This document shows, piece by piece, positions 47,795 through 56,529 of a stretch of 64,000 nucleotides of DNA. The stretch covers positions 7,809-71,808 of the forward strand of contig JADKBL010000023.1 of NCBI GenBank assembly GCA_016718875.1, in the 5' to 3' direction. The DNA comes from Bacteroidota bacterium. GTDB lineage: Bacteria > Bacteroidota > Bacteroidia > Bacteroidales > VadinHA17. The notes under the pieces were generated by a model. That model did not search any database. It was not told the DNA's origin and worked only from the letters and a program-made list of their open reading frames with translations. The translations under genes were made by a program, and so were the position numbers. Numbering within the stretch: the first letter of the stretch is position 1; every line of letters starts with the position of its first letter.

Positions 47795-49405
47795 ATGAAA
47801 AGAAATTCTTACAGGACAACAAAATTACTTAGTTTAATTACAGGATTAATTATCCTAATCACATCTTGTGCTAAGGATGATATTATTGTAACTGCACTTA
47901 CACTGGACAAGACAAATGCTACAGTTGCGATCGGAAGTACAGCAACAATTTCTACATTTTTAACACCTGCTGATGCAACAAATCAGAATGTGGAGTGGAG
48001 GTCTTCCAATAAAGCAGTTGCAACAGTTGCGGATGGAATTGCAACAGGAGTCGCATTAGGAACAACAACCATTACTGCTATTTCCCAGTCTGATACAACT
48101 ATTCAGGCTTCATGTGAAATACGTGTCATACCTTCTTCAGGGATGACTGTTGTAACTGTATCAGGTGACATAGCTGCAAATACTACATGGACTTCAGATA
48201 AAATCTATGTTTTATCCGGTTATGTTTATGTGAAAAATGCAACTCTTACTATAAATCCCGGAACACTCATAAAAGGTCTTTCTGGTACCAAGGCAACTCT
48301 GATAATTGAAAAAGGTTCCCAGATCATAGCCAAGGGCACAGCAAGTCAGCCAATTGTATTTACATCCGACAAACCCAAAGGACAGCGTTCATACGGTGAC
48401 TGGGGCGGATTGGTAATCTGCGGCAACGGATTGACAAACAAGCATGATGGCGGAATAGCCGGAAATGGTGTTGCAGAGGGTGGTATAGGTTCAACATACG
48501 GTGGTACCAATGCTACTGATAATTCAGGTACTCTCCAGTATGTCAGAATTGAATTCCCAGGAATTCCACTTACTGCCACAGCTAACAGTGAGATCAATGG
48601 TCTTACACTATATGCTGTTGGTTCAGGTACTACAATTGATCATGTACAGGTTTCATTCTCCGGAGATGATTCATTTGAATGGTTTGGAGGAAGTGTAAAC
48701 AGCAAGTACCTTGTTGCGTTCAGGGGCTGGGATGATGACTGGGATACCGATAACGGATTTAATGGTAAAGTACAGTTTTTTGCCAGTCTTCGTGACCCTG
48801 CTGTAGCAGACCAGTCACAGTCGAACGGATTTGAATCTGATAATGATTCAGATGGCTCTACTCTTTCACCTTTTACAATGCCACTTTTTGTTAACGGAAC
48901 TGTAATAGGACCTTTAAAAACTCCGACAACAACTATTCATACACTCTATCGCCATGCAATGCAGCTCCGCAGAGGTACGCGTACATCTATTTATAATACA
49001 GTTTTTGCAGGATGGCCAAAAGGGTTGTTCATTGATGGTGCAAAAGGCGACTCTCCTGCCCAGGCAACTGCGAATACCTTACAGATTGAAAAATCAGTAA
49101 TGGCGGGTATGACAGAAAATTACGTTGTAACCAGTCTTCCGGACGCAGAATCATGGTATCTTGCAACATCAAGAGGCAATGAGGTTAAAGCAACCAATGA
49201 TCTGTTATTGCTGACAGATCCGTTCAATCTTACAGCTCCTAACTTCCTTCCCTCATCAACTTCTCCTTTGCTTACAGGAGCATCATTTACCAATTCAAGA
49301 TTAACGGATTCATTCTTTACATCTGTTGCTTACAGGGGTGCATTCGGAACAACCGACTGGACAAAAGGATGGTGTAATTTTGATCCTCAAAATACTGACT
49401 ACTAA
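47795..49405 (+). CDS. Big2-domain lipoprotein, probable surface partner of the TonB receptor
   Basis: 536 residues. Lipoprotein signal LITGLIILITSC (Cys near 27). Bacterial Ig-like (Big2) domain about 33-110 (VEWRSSNKAVATVADGIATGVALGTTTITA). The rest looks like a parallel beta-helix (TLTINPGTLIKGLSGTKATLIIEKGSQIIAKG; WGGLVICGNG). It begins 42 bases after the receptor, so cotranscribed. Such lipoproteins may cap or load ligands for TonB receptors, an inference from position. Followed by a strong terminator. Confidence 0.75.
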   Translation: MKRNSYRTTKLLSLITGLIILITSCAKDDIIVTALTLDKTNATVAIGSTATISTFLTPADATNQNVEWRSSNKAVATVADGIATGVALGTTTITAISQSDTTIQASCEIRVIPSSGMTVVTVSGDIAANTTWTSDKIYVLSGYVYVKNATLTINPGTLIKGLSGTKATLIIEKGSQIIAKGTASQPIVFTSDKPKGQRSYGDWGGLVICGNGLTNKHDGGIAGNGVAEGGIGSTYGGTNATDNSGTLQYVRIEFPGIPLTATANSEINGLTLYAVGSGTTIDHVQVSFSGDDSFEWFGGSVNSKYLVAFRGWDDDWDTDNGFNGKVQFFASLRDPAVADQSQSNGFESDNDSDGSTLSPFTMPLFVNGTVIGPLKTPTTTIHTLYRHAMQLRRGTRTSIYNTVFAGWPKGLFIDGAKGDSPAQATANTLQIEKSVMAGMTENYVVTSLPDAESWYLATSRGNEVKATNDLLLLTDPFNLTAPNFLPSSTSPLLTGASFTNSRLTDSFFTSVAYRGAFGTTDWTKGWCNFDPQNTDY

Positions 49406-49462
49406 CAACCATTATCCGGACAAAACTTATTTTGTTCTGCTTAGTGTGTTCGTTTGCCCGGG

Positions 49463-49491
49463 GGCTGATCGCAAGATCAGCCTTCTTTTTT
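49463..49491 (+). terminator. Intrinsic terminator after the TonB receptor/Big2 operon
   Basis: Perfect eight-pair stem GGCTGATC (49463-49470) and GATCAGCC (49475-49482) with a GCAA tetraloop, followed by a T-rich run to 49491. Confidence 0.9.
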
Positions 49492-49519
49492 GTAACATTT
49501 ATATAACACTCACATATGT

Positions 49520-49547
49520 TTTGTAACAATAATTGCACTTACCTTTG
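49520..49547 (+). promoter_or_regulatory. Promoter of the two-component system
   Basis: TTTG at 49520-49523 and TACCTTTG at 49540-49547, 16 bases apart. Start of transcription is expected near 49551, some 34 bases ahead of the response-regulator ATG. Confidence 0.6.
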
Positions 49548-49584
49548 CAGAAGACAGAATATCAGACATTAATCCTGAATAAAA

Positions 49585-50271
49585 ATGGACCTTAAAGGAA
49601 AACGCATTCTGATTGTTGACGACGAAGAGGATCTCTGTGAGATTCTTCAGTATAACCTCAGCAATGAAGGTTATAAAACAGATATAGCCCATTCTGCTGA
49701 GGATGCACTAAAAAAACGACTTGAGGAATATGACCTGTTGATGCTCGATGTGATGATGGGCCAGATGTCGGGTTTTAAGCTCGCTGATAAACTGAGGAAA
49801 GAGATGGGGAATAATGTTCCCGTGATTTTTCTTACCGCTAAAGATACTGAAAATGATATACTTACAGGATTCAGCATTGGTGCTGATGACTATATTACAA
49901 AACCTTTTTCTGTTAATGAATTAACAGCAAGAGTGAAAGCAGTTCTGAAACGAACCAACTCTGCTAAAAATAAAAGTCTTCCAATTGCAAAGTTCGGGGA
50001 AATACAACTTGACACAGCCCGAAAGAGAGTGATTGTAAATGATGAGAAAATTGAACTCACCAAGAAGGAATATGAAATTCTAAGACTTCTGCTCGAGAAT
50101 CCCACAAAGGTTTATTCCAGAGAGGATATACTTAGACTGATCTGGGGGTCAGATGTAATTGTGACAGACCGTACAGTCGATGTAAATATTACCAGGCTGA
50201 GGACCAAACTTGGTAAATATGGTCAGAATCTTAAGAATAAAACCGGCTATGGTTACTTTTTTGAATTCTGA
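49585..50271 (+). CDS. OmpR/PhoB-family response regulator
   Basis: 228 residues. Receiver domain about 5-120 with the acidic pair DDEED at 12-16, the phospho-acceptor Asp55 in LLMLDVMM, and KPFS with the conserved Lys near 107. C-terminal winged-helix DNA-binding domain about 135-228 (LTKKEYEILRLLLENP, VTDRTVDVNITRLRTKLG). Paired with the PhoR-like kinase downstream. Candidate target: the TonB receptor operon just upstream. Confidence 0.92.
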   Translation: MDLKGKRILIVDDEEDLCEILQYNLSNEGYKTDIAHSAEDALKKRLEEYDLLMLDVMMGQMSGFKLADKLRKEMGNNVPVIFLTAKDTENDILTGFSIGADDYITKPFSVNELTARVKAVLKRTNSAKNKSLPIAKFGEIQLDTARKRVIVNDEKIELTKKEYEILRLLLENPTKVYSREDILRLIWGSDVIVTDRTVDVNITRLRTKLGKYGQNLKNKTGYGYFFEF

Positions 50272-50322
50272 AAAACATCCCCCTGCCCCCTTCAAAGGGG
50301 GAATTGAAGAAACAAAACTCAA
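50271..50322. repeat. C5/G5 palindromic repeat between response regulator and kinase
   Basis: aaaaacatccccctgcccccttcaaagggggaa and a tail ending aacaaaactcaa. Near-identical in order to 33168-33213. It overlaps the last base of the regulator stop. Confidence 0.75.
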
Positions 50323-50363
50323 TCACAACAAGAAAAATGATTTTATAAATTTGTAATGCTATA

Positions 50364-52124
50364 ATGCTGTTCCGCGGATCATTCAGAAATAATCTCCTGT
50401 TATTCTACTCGGTAGTTTTCCTGGTATTCATTTTCCTTATGCTTGCCTATCTCTATAAGAGGGAAAAGGATTACCGTACAGGTACACTTAATGATGAGCT
50501 TCACAACATAGTAAAAATCACTGAAAAATATATCGCATCAAATTCCATCCATGAAAAGAAAAATTACAGGATACTCGATTCACTGGTAAAGCTTCTTCCC
50601 CAGTCAAACCTAAGAGTCACAATTGTTGATAAGGTAGGAGTTGTACTTTACGACAGCTCTGTTCCCAACTGGTCATCGATGGAGAACCATAACAGCAGAC
50701 CCGAAATAATACAGGCCTCTGAGGAACAATTCGGAACATCTGTAAGGCGTTCAGGATCAACAGGACAGTCATATTATTACTATGCCGAGTTTCTGGAAGG
50801 GTATTATACAAGAGCCGCTGTTATTTATGATGTCAACATTGAGAATTTTCTTACAGCAAAGAAAAACTTCCTCCTCATAATTTTAGCAGCATTTATCGGA
50901 ATCTGGATCGCTATGCTGGTCATAACAAATAAATTCAGTGAATCAATAACCAAACTTCGCGACTTTGCCGAGCATGTGGGAAGAAATGAGCCATTTGACT
51001 TCGAGTCAAAATTTCCCAAAAATGAAATCGGTTTCATAGGGGAAGAGATCCTGACAATCTATAATAACCTTCTTCAGACAAAAAATGATCTGGCAACCGA
51101 AAAAGAGAAGCTTTTCAGCCATCTTGATGCATTGAACGAAGGTGTTGCTTTCTTTTCGAAAGACAGGTCAATTATCTTAAACAACGACCATTTTATTCAA
51201 CTGATGAACATGATTTCGGGAGATCTTAAGATTTTCACTTCCAATTTCTTTGAGATTCCTGAATTCAATGAGATAATTGATTTTATTGACAAGTATTCAA
51301 ATACAGAGATAACCAGTCCGGACCTGCCCAAAACTGAGTATCAGGTTACCAAGGATGGCAGGTTCTTCAGAATTCAATGTGTTATTTTTAACGACAAGAG
51401 CTTCGAGGTGATACTGAGCGATGTTACAAAGGTTGGAAAAAGCAAGCTTATAAAGCAGCAGATGACATCCAATATCGCGCATGAACTTAAAACACCGGTA
51501 TCATCAGTTAAAGGATATATAGAAACCCTCCTGAATGATCCTTCAATGGAAGAGAAACAGCAAAAGTATTTCTTAGAGAAAGCTCTTGCTCAAACTGACA
51601 GACTTACAGGACTCATCAACGATATTGTAGTTCTGAACAAGATTGAAGAGGCGGGAACAACCTTTGAAGTGGAAAAGGTAAAAGTAAAAAAGACAATTAA
51701 AGAGGTTGCCGAAAATTTCAAATCAGCAATTGAAGCTAGGACTATTAAAGTAGATATCGATATAGAGAGTGATGTCACAGTAAAGGGGAACAAATCACTT
51801 ATCCTTTCAATCTTTCAGAATCTTATTGAGAATGCCATAAACTATGCTGGAGATAATACTACAATAAAAATCATCGTCTATAATGAAGATAAGAAGTTCT
51901 ATCACTTCTCTTTATCTGATAATGGAGTTGGTATTCCGGAAGAGCATATGAGCAGGATCTTTGAACGATTCTACAGGATCGATTCAGGCCGGTCAAGAAA
52001 AAGCGGTGGTACAGGTCTGGGACTTGCCATAGTAAAAAATGCTGTCCTTCTTCACAAAGGAGACATTCTTGTAAGGAACAGGGCTGGCGGCGGGACTGAG
52101 TTTCTGTTTACTTTACCAAAGTAA
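50364..52124 (+). CDS. PhoR-like membrane sensor histidine kinase
   Basis: 586 residues. Two membrane segments (about 12-30 and 168-190) bound an extracytoplasmic sensor region of about 135 residues. Then HAMP-like linker, a PAS-like region (about 250-355), the H-box with His373 in SNIAHELKTPVSSVKGY, and the N, G1, F and G2 boxes (NLIENAINYAG, DNGVGIPEEHM, IFERFYRID, GGTGLGLAIVKNA). The arrangement matches PhoR of Bacteroidota. A TAAATTTG at 50346-50353 could be its own -7 element. Cognate to the regulator 93 bases upstream. Confidence 0.92.
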   Translation: MLFRGSFRNNLLLFYSVVFLVFIFLMLAYLYKREKDYRTGTLNDELHNIVKITEKYIASNSIHEKKNYRILDSLVKLLPQSNLRVTIVDKVGVVLYDSSVPNWSSMENHNSRPEIIQASEEQFGTSVRRSGSTGQSYYYYAEFLEGYYTRAAVIYDVNIENFLTAKKNFLLIILAAFIGIWIAMLVITNKFSESITKLRDFAEHVGRNEPFDFESKFPKNEIGFIGEEILTIYNNLLQTKNDLATEKEKLFSHLDALNEGVAFFSKDRSIILNNDHFIQLMNMISGDLKIFTSNFFEIPEFNEIIDFIDKYSNTEITSPDLPKTEYQVTKDGRFFRIQCVIFNDKSFEVILSDVTKVGKSKLIKQQMTSNIAHELKTPVSSVKGYIETLLNDPSMEEKQQKYFLEKALAQTDRLTGLINDIVVLNKIEEAGTTFEVEKVKVKKTIKEVAENFKSAIEARTIKVDIDIESDVTVKGNKSLILSIFQNLIENAINYAGDNTTIKIIVYNEDKKFYHFSLSDNGVGIPEEHMSRIFERFYRIDSGRSRKSGGTGLGLAIVKNAVLLHKGDILVRNRAGGGTEFLFTLPK

Positions 52125-52314
52125 TATAAAACTGACATCAGGCTTCTGATAGCTTTAGGGAAGGCTACAATAATCCAAATAGAAAAACAATGTGCCTTTT
52201 CTGGATATGACAGCACCAGGGACTGGTGTTGTACTCATGTATTTCCAAAGAATATCTATATTTGAAATATCAGCTCAAATGGATTATTTGAATTAACACA
52301 TTAATACTATAAAT

Positions 52315-53430
52315 ATGAACAAGCTTTTCTTTGCCTTCCTCTTCTTTCTGTTTGCCTCATGCTCAACTGTTAAGGAGAACAAAATCCCTGTCTACGCCTG
52401 GACCGGAGGCCCGGGCAAAGCTACCGATAGTGAAATCAAAGCCCAATTTGCAGACCTTAAAGAGAAAGGGGTTGACGGACTCATGTACAACTCCGGATGG
52501 GACATAGAAGCCTATAAACGTGTTGGTAAAATCGCAAAGGAAGCAGGTCTTGAGTTCCATACCTGGATCCCAACCCTTACCCAGAATTATAATCCTGACA
52601 TGAAACCTGAATGGTATGCTGTTAATGGTGTCGGAGAATCAGCTTACGATAAGCCGGCTTATGCAGACCATTATCATTTTGTATGCCCTAACCGCATTGA
52701 GGTACAGAAATACCTTGAGGATATGTATGTTAAGGTAGCCGAAATACCTGAAGTGGATGGCATTCATCTCGACTTTATCCGCTTCCCTGATGTTATTCTT
52801 GCAAAAGGTCTTTGGAAGAAGTACAATCTTGTGATGGACAGGGAATTTCCTCAATTCGACTATTGCTATTGCGATAAATGTGTAGATGATTTTTTGTCTG
52901 CCACCGGTATCGATATCAAAAGTGTTGAAGATCCTTCACAGGTTGAGAAATGGAAGCAATTCAGGTATGATCTGATAACGGACCTTGTTAATAAATTAAC
53001 AGTAGCTGTGCATGCAAAAAACAAAAAGATAACTGCTGCGGTCTTTCCCGGACCCAATTCGGTAGCAAGAGTTATTGTCAGGCAGGAGTGGGACAAGTGG
53101 AATGTTGATGCAGTTTATCCGATGCATTACAATGACTTCTATCTTGAGGGAACCAAATGGATTGGTGATATGTGTAAAGAGGGTGTAACAGCCCTGAATA
53201 ATAAAGCCCCTCTCTACAGCGGATTATTTATTTGTCCCGATCCTGCCAGTAAAGCTGCTAATCCAGACCCTGAGAATCATGGTTTGTCACCTGAAGAACT
53301 TGAACCGGCTATCAGGGAATCGATGGAGAACGGTGCAGCCGGTATCTGTCTGTTTACACCTGAGAGAATGACGGAGGAGGACTGGACGATCTTTAGGAAA
53401 GCGATACATACATCTTATATAAAGAAATAG
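52315..53430 (+). CDS. Lipoprotein of the glycoside-hydrolase-like family 10 group
   Basis: 371 residues. Lipoprotein signal (LFFAFLFFLFASCS, Cys near residue 16). TIM-barrel-like repeats: DLKEKGVDGLMYNSGWD, KIAKEAGLEFHTWIPTL, GIHLDFIRFPDV, KKITAAVFPGP, WNVDAVYPMHYNDF. The DFIRFP segment resembles the active-site strand of GHL10 (DUF187) proteins. Specific substrate unknown. A TATATTTG word at 52257-52264 is a possible -7 element. Confidence 0.75.
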   Translation: MNKLFFAFLFFLFASCSTVKENKIPVYAWTGGPGKATDSEIKAQFADLKEKGVDGLMYNSGWDIEAYKRVGKIAKEAGLEFHTWIPTLTQNYNPDMKPEWYAVNGVGESAYDKPAYADHYHFVCPNRIEVQKYLEDMYVKVAEIPEVDGIHLDFIRFPDVILAKGLWKKYNLVMDREFPQFDYCYCDKCVDDFLSATGIDIKSVEDPSQVEKWKQFRYDLITDLVNKLTVAVHAKNKKITAAVFPGPNSVARVIVRQEWDKWNVDAVYPMHYNDFYLEGTKWIGDMCKEGVTALNNKAPLYSGLFICPDPASKAANPDPENHGLSPEELEPAIRESMENGAAGICLFTPERMTEEDWTIFRKAIHTSYIKK

Positions 53431-53447
53431 GCGGAAGGGTACATTCT

Positions 53448-53512
53448 GCGAAAATCAGCGCGATCTGCGGGAATAAGCAATTGTTCCCGCAGATTCCGCA
53501 GATTACTGCTGA
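53448..53512. repeat. Palindromic repeat, 'aatcagcg-gatctgcggga' family, copy 2
   Basis: Left arm 53448-53472 and right arm tcccgcagattccgcagatta about 53485-53505. It begins 17 bases after a secreted-enzyme gene, like copy 1 at 38632. Confidence 0.8.
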
Positions 53513-53617
53513 TGAATACAAGCTGACAATATTATGTACCTACGGCATGATTAAAAATATCGAAATCTGTCTCATTCTGAGCAAATCTCCAGGTGTTTTC
53601 CGTGTGGATTAAGGACT

Positions 53618-54607
53618 TCACAAACCGAAGCTAGATAAGCCGGCGGTACAGATCAGAAATAATAGCATCAACCTGTCTGCCGGAACACTCATCAGCAAGC
53701 CACCTGAGGTCTGGGCATCAAAAGCTATCATCTTCAGATTATAATCCAGATCAGGAGAAAAGGATGTATCATTTTCACAATATTCCAGGTTGCGGAAAGA
53801 GGCTCCGGGAATACACCCGTCGTCAACCAGACTGTATGTTTTCCCTATCAGTGGGACCTTTTTCATACTGATATTTATTGAAACCTTGCTTGCCCTGGCC
53901 ATCTTCAGTAAATGACCGGCGAGACCAAAACCTGTAATATCAGTAGCGCCTTTGATTCCATGCCTTTTCATGACTTCAGCACCTGTCTTATTCAAGAGCT
54001 TCATCTGTCTTTTAGCTTCTTCAATATCTGACTGATCTGCTATTCCCATCCTCTGGGCAGCCATAATAACTCCGGTTCCCAGTGGTTTAGTCAGGATTAG
54101 CTTATCACCCGGTCTGGCTCCTGCATTGGTCATGATCTTTTCGGGATGAACAAATCCTACAACGGCAAGACCATATTTCGGGGGAGTATCGTCAATAGTA
54201 TGACCGCCGATGATCCGTACGCCTGCCTCGGTGGCCTTATCGAACCCGCCTTTAAGCATCTCTGCATAGGCTTCAAGGGGCAGACCTTTCGCCGGAAACA
54301 TAACAATATTAAGAGCAAGCACAGGATCACCTCCCATTGCATATACATCACTGATAGAGTTTGCTGCAGCTATCTGTCCGAATTCATAGGGATCGCTGCA
54401 AACCGGAGGGAAAAAGTCGGTTGTAAGCACAAGGGCCAGTTCATCGCTTATCCGGTAAACGCCTGCATCATCGTGAGTATCAATATCTACAAGTATATTA
54501 GGATCAGAAGGAAGTGGCAGAAACTTCAATATCTCCTCTAGCTGTTTCGCCGGGATCTTGGCAGAACAGCCTCCATATTCAACGAGTTTGAGGAGATCAA
54601 CTTTCAT
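53618..54607 (-). CDS. selD: Selenophosphate synthase SelD (possible C-terminal frameshift)
   Basis: Makes selenophosphate from selenide and ATP. The catalytic segment YGGCSAKI aligns Cys14 and Lys17 with Cys17/Lys20 of the E. coli enzyme; Cys, not selenocysteine. Other motifs: DDAGVYRI, TTDFFPPVCSDPYEFGQIAAANSISDVYAMGG, GGHTIDD, and FDAQTSGGLLMS. After VPADR the listed frame gives a hydrophobic tail. A neighbouring frame gives VDAIISDLYRRLI and a stop near 53635, which looks more protein-like, so one indel near 53665 is possible. Downstream partner of yedF on the same strand. Confidence 0.9.
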   Translation of the reverse strand: MKVDLLKLVEYGGCSAKIPAKQLEEILKFLPLPSDPNILVDIDTHDDAGVYRISDELALVLTTDFFPPVCSDPYEFGQIAAANSISDVYAMGGDPVLALNIVMFPAKGLPLEAYAEMLKGGFDKATEAGVRIIGGHTIDDTPPKYGLAVVGFVHPEKIMTNAGARPGDKLILTKPLGTGVIMAAQRMGIADQSDIEEAKRQMKLLNKTGAEVMKRHGIKGATDITGFGLAGHLLKMARASKVSINISMKKVPLIGKTYSLVDDGCIPGASFRNLEYCENDTSFSPDLDYNLKMIAFDAQTSGGLLMSVPADRLMLLFLICTAGLSSFGL

Positions 54608-54618
54608 TGTTTAGAATG

Positions 54619-54656
54619 TCTTTAAGCCCCCCTTGGGGGGGGGTTTGGGGGTTTAA
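54619..54656. repeat. C6/G9 palindromic repeat between yedF and selD
   Basis: ctttaagccccccttggggggggg then tttgggggtttaagg. The last bases overlap the yedF stop region at 54653. A member of the C/G palindrome group. Confidence 0.6.
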
Positions 54657-55267
54657 GGTTTCACAACTTTTCCTGCTGACGACATAATCTGCGCTATCTC
54701 AAACATATTGCTGACATTTCCTATAGTAATCTCTTCTTTTAAAGAATAGTGATTGATGCATGTACCACACAGAAAAAGTGTCACGCCCATTCTTTCAAGG
54801 TCTTTAAGCTGTTCAATTACAGATGATTCCTTTCTGCCCAGAAAAACACCACTGTTATAAAACACCATTTTGGAGGGAAGAATGTCAAGATCATGCACCG
54901 CTTTTATGAAATTCATCATTAACAGTGTACCAAGTTCGGCATCACCCTCTCCCATCCTGTCTGAAGAAATTGCAATTACAAAATCACCTTTTTGAAAATG
55001 AGGTACCTCAACCTCACAAAACTCTTCTACATTGGGTTTTGACAGCTCACCTGTTGTCTTTGTTACTTTAAGAGTCCATATACTATCATTCTCAGTTGCA
55101 GTGAAAGGAGTATTGTTGTCTTTCAGGAAACGACTTACATTTGTGAAGGAAGTCTGATTATCGGTAAGAACAATAAACGATTCGCCCAGCAGAGTTTCCT
55201 TCAATGCTCTTTTGGTCGCTATCAGTGGTGCAGGGCATAACTGCCCCTTGGTATCTACAATTTTCAT
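54653..55267 (-). CDS. yedF: Selenium metabolism protein YedF (TusA-DsrE fusion)
   Basis: 204 residues. The N-terminal TusA-like domain (1-75) has the sulfur/selenium-handling motif QLCPAP with Cys10. The C-terminal DsrE-like domain (about 95-200) has CGTCINHY. This architecture, next to selD, is the mark of the YedF selenium-trafficking family. The reaction is not established; a selenium-carrier role is inferred from constant linkage with selD. The only Se-related genes in the window are these two. Confidence 0.9.
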   Translation of the reverse strand: MKIVDTKGQLCPAPLIATKRALKETLLGESFIVLTDNQTSFTNVSRFLKDNNTPFTATENDSIWTLKVTKTTGELSKPNVEEFCEVEVPHFQKGDFVIAISSDRMGEGDAELGTLLMMNFIKAVHDLDILPSKMVFYNSGVFLGRKESSVIEQLKDLERMGVTLFLCGTCINHYSLKEEITIGNVSNMFEIAQIMSSAGKVVKP

Positions 55268-55317
55268 TTAATTTCTTAGAATTGATCTGCAAAAATACAA
55301 AAGAATTCCATAGGCTC

Positions 55318-55440
55318 AAAGGCGCAATGGCTCAAAGGTGCAACGGAAGAAGACAGATTATTGGTGAAAGCGTGTGAAGTATTGCAAATATCCTTAGGAT
55401 CAGGATCTCCTGCTGCCTGTAGCCTGTCGCCTGTCGCCTT
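55318..55440. repeat. Intergenic repeats 3' of the Nudix gene ('ggcgcaatggctcaaaggtgcaa' and 'gcctgtcgcctgtcgcc')
   Basis: The second block, about 55413-55440, lies inside the coding end of the Nudix gene and supplies its last residues (DRRQATGSRRS). It is the inverse of the gcgacagg words at 41901. Confidence 0.6.
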
Positions 55441-56419
55441 TTTGATCCGGCTCTGATGTCAGTTTTTTAAGGATCATATGACCCCGGGCAACGATCCCTG
55501 CAGAGCCTTCACCCTGGAGCATTGCAATAGTTGCTGAAAGTTCATTTGCAAGTTCAGGATAAACAAGCGCAAGTTTATATAATGCTTCCATTGAATATGC
55601 CTTGATCGCAATTGCTGAGAATCCTGATCTCAGAGCATTGAAACAGTGTTCTGCAAGTATACCATGATGTTTTGTCCCGATTCTCGTCATATCGGTCAAT
55701 GAAAGTATCCGCAGGAATGAACGTTGAACACTCTCATTTTCAATTTTATTGAGCGACTCAATAATTTCAGGAAGATGAGGATGAATAATCTCAGGAAACT
55801 TATCACATACCTTGGTAAGCGTCCATGATGCATGAAACGCAAGCTTTTTGTCTTCAGAGAATGAAAAATCCATCAGCTTTCTGAATATTTCCGGATTATC
55901 TATTGCAGAGGTGGCAATCCAGTCGGCTTCTTTCATGCTCATCATCCTGTTGATCATATCCTGGAGCTCTTTATCACCAGCAGTGCTGCTACCGGACTTT
56001 TGGCCAGAATTTTTTTGAACGGTTTCCGAAATACTTTCTGATTTAAGATAATGTCTTGCAACAACTATATCAGCTTCACAGAAATCTATCCCCGGCAGAT
56101 TAGATGGCTCAATCCATTTAAAATCAGCATGTTCTGAAAGCATTGGAAATTCATCCAGCGTATCACAGATAAAAGGTATCAATCGGATCTGCTTATGCCC
56201 GTAATCATGTTCCACATCGGGAAGTCTCCGGCAGATCACGATATCTATCGACAATTCCTCCTTAATCTCCCGTATTATGCATTCCTCATCCGATTCTCCT
56301 TTCTTCACTTTTCCTCCGGGGAATTCCCATTTAAAAGGATGATCGGTATCTTCTCCCCTCTGTACCACAAGGATTTCATCATCTTCATTCCGTATTATTG
56401 CGCAGGTTACGTTTATCAT
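55400..56419 (-). CDS. Nudix hydrolase (MutT-like) fused to a HEAT-like C-terminal domain
   Basis: 339 residues from ATG 56417-56419 (MINVTCAIIRNEDDEILVVQ). The open frame extends upstream into a poly-G artifact and should not be used. Nudix box: GGKVKKGESDEECIIREIKEEL (about residues 35-57), so it probably hydrolyses oxidised nucleoside triphosphates or a related diphosphate. Residues about 140-320 form a helical repeat (HASWTLTKVCDKFPEIIHPHLPEI) without a known catalytic role. The final residues are repeat-derived. Confidence 0.8.
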   Translation of the reverse strand: MINVTCAIIRNEDDEILVVQRGEDTDHPFKWEFPGGKVKKGESDEECIIREIKEELSIDIVICRRLPDVEHDYGHKQIRLIPFICDTLDEFPMLSEHADFKWIEPSNLPGIDFCEADIVVARHYLKSESISETVQKNSGQKSGSSTAGDKELQDMINRMMSMKEADWIATSAIDNPEIFRKLMDFSFSEDKKLAFHASWTLTKVCDKFPEIIHPHLPEIIESLNKIENESVQRSFLRILSLTDMTRIGTKHHGILAEHCFNALRSGFSAIAIKAYSMEALYKLALVYPELANELSATIAMLQGEGSAGIVARGHMILKKLTSEPDQKGDRRQATGSRRS

Positions 56420-56423
56420 ATTA

Positions 56424-56507
56424 CCCCCCCCCCGAACCCCCCCCTTCCAAAAAGAAGGGGGGGAAAAAACCTCCCCCCCCCCCCCCCACCCCCCCCCCCC
56501 CCCCCCC
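56424..56507. repeat. Extreme C/G homopolymer region
   Basis: C10 (56424-56433), C8 (56437-56444), G7 (56457-56463), C15 (56473-56487) and C19 (56489-56507) within 84 bases. It begins with the same C-rich/ttccaaaaagaaggggg palindrome logic as the other C/G repeats, so it is probably a badly resolved copy. Open frames through it (poly-Pro or poly-Gly) are artifacts. Confidence 0.7.
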
Positions 56508-56529
56508 AAAACACCCTTGTGTCCTTGCC

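Noticed and set aside
52211..52229. Hairpin gcaccag-gga-ctggtgt after the histidine kinase as a terminator
   Set aside because: The stem is good but no T-tract follows, and it is 90 bases after the stop; not enough to call.
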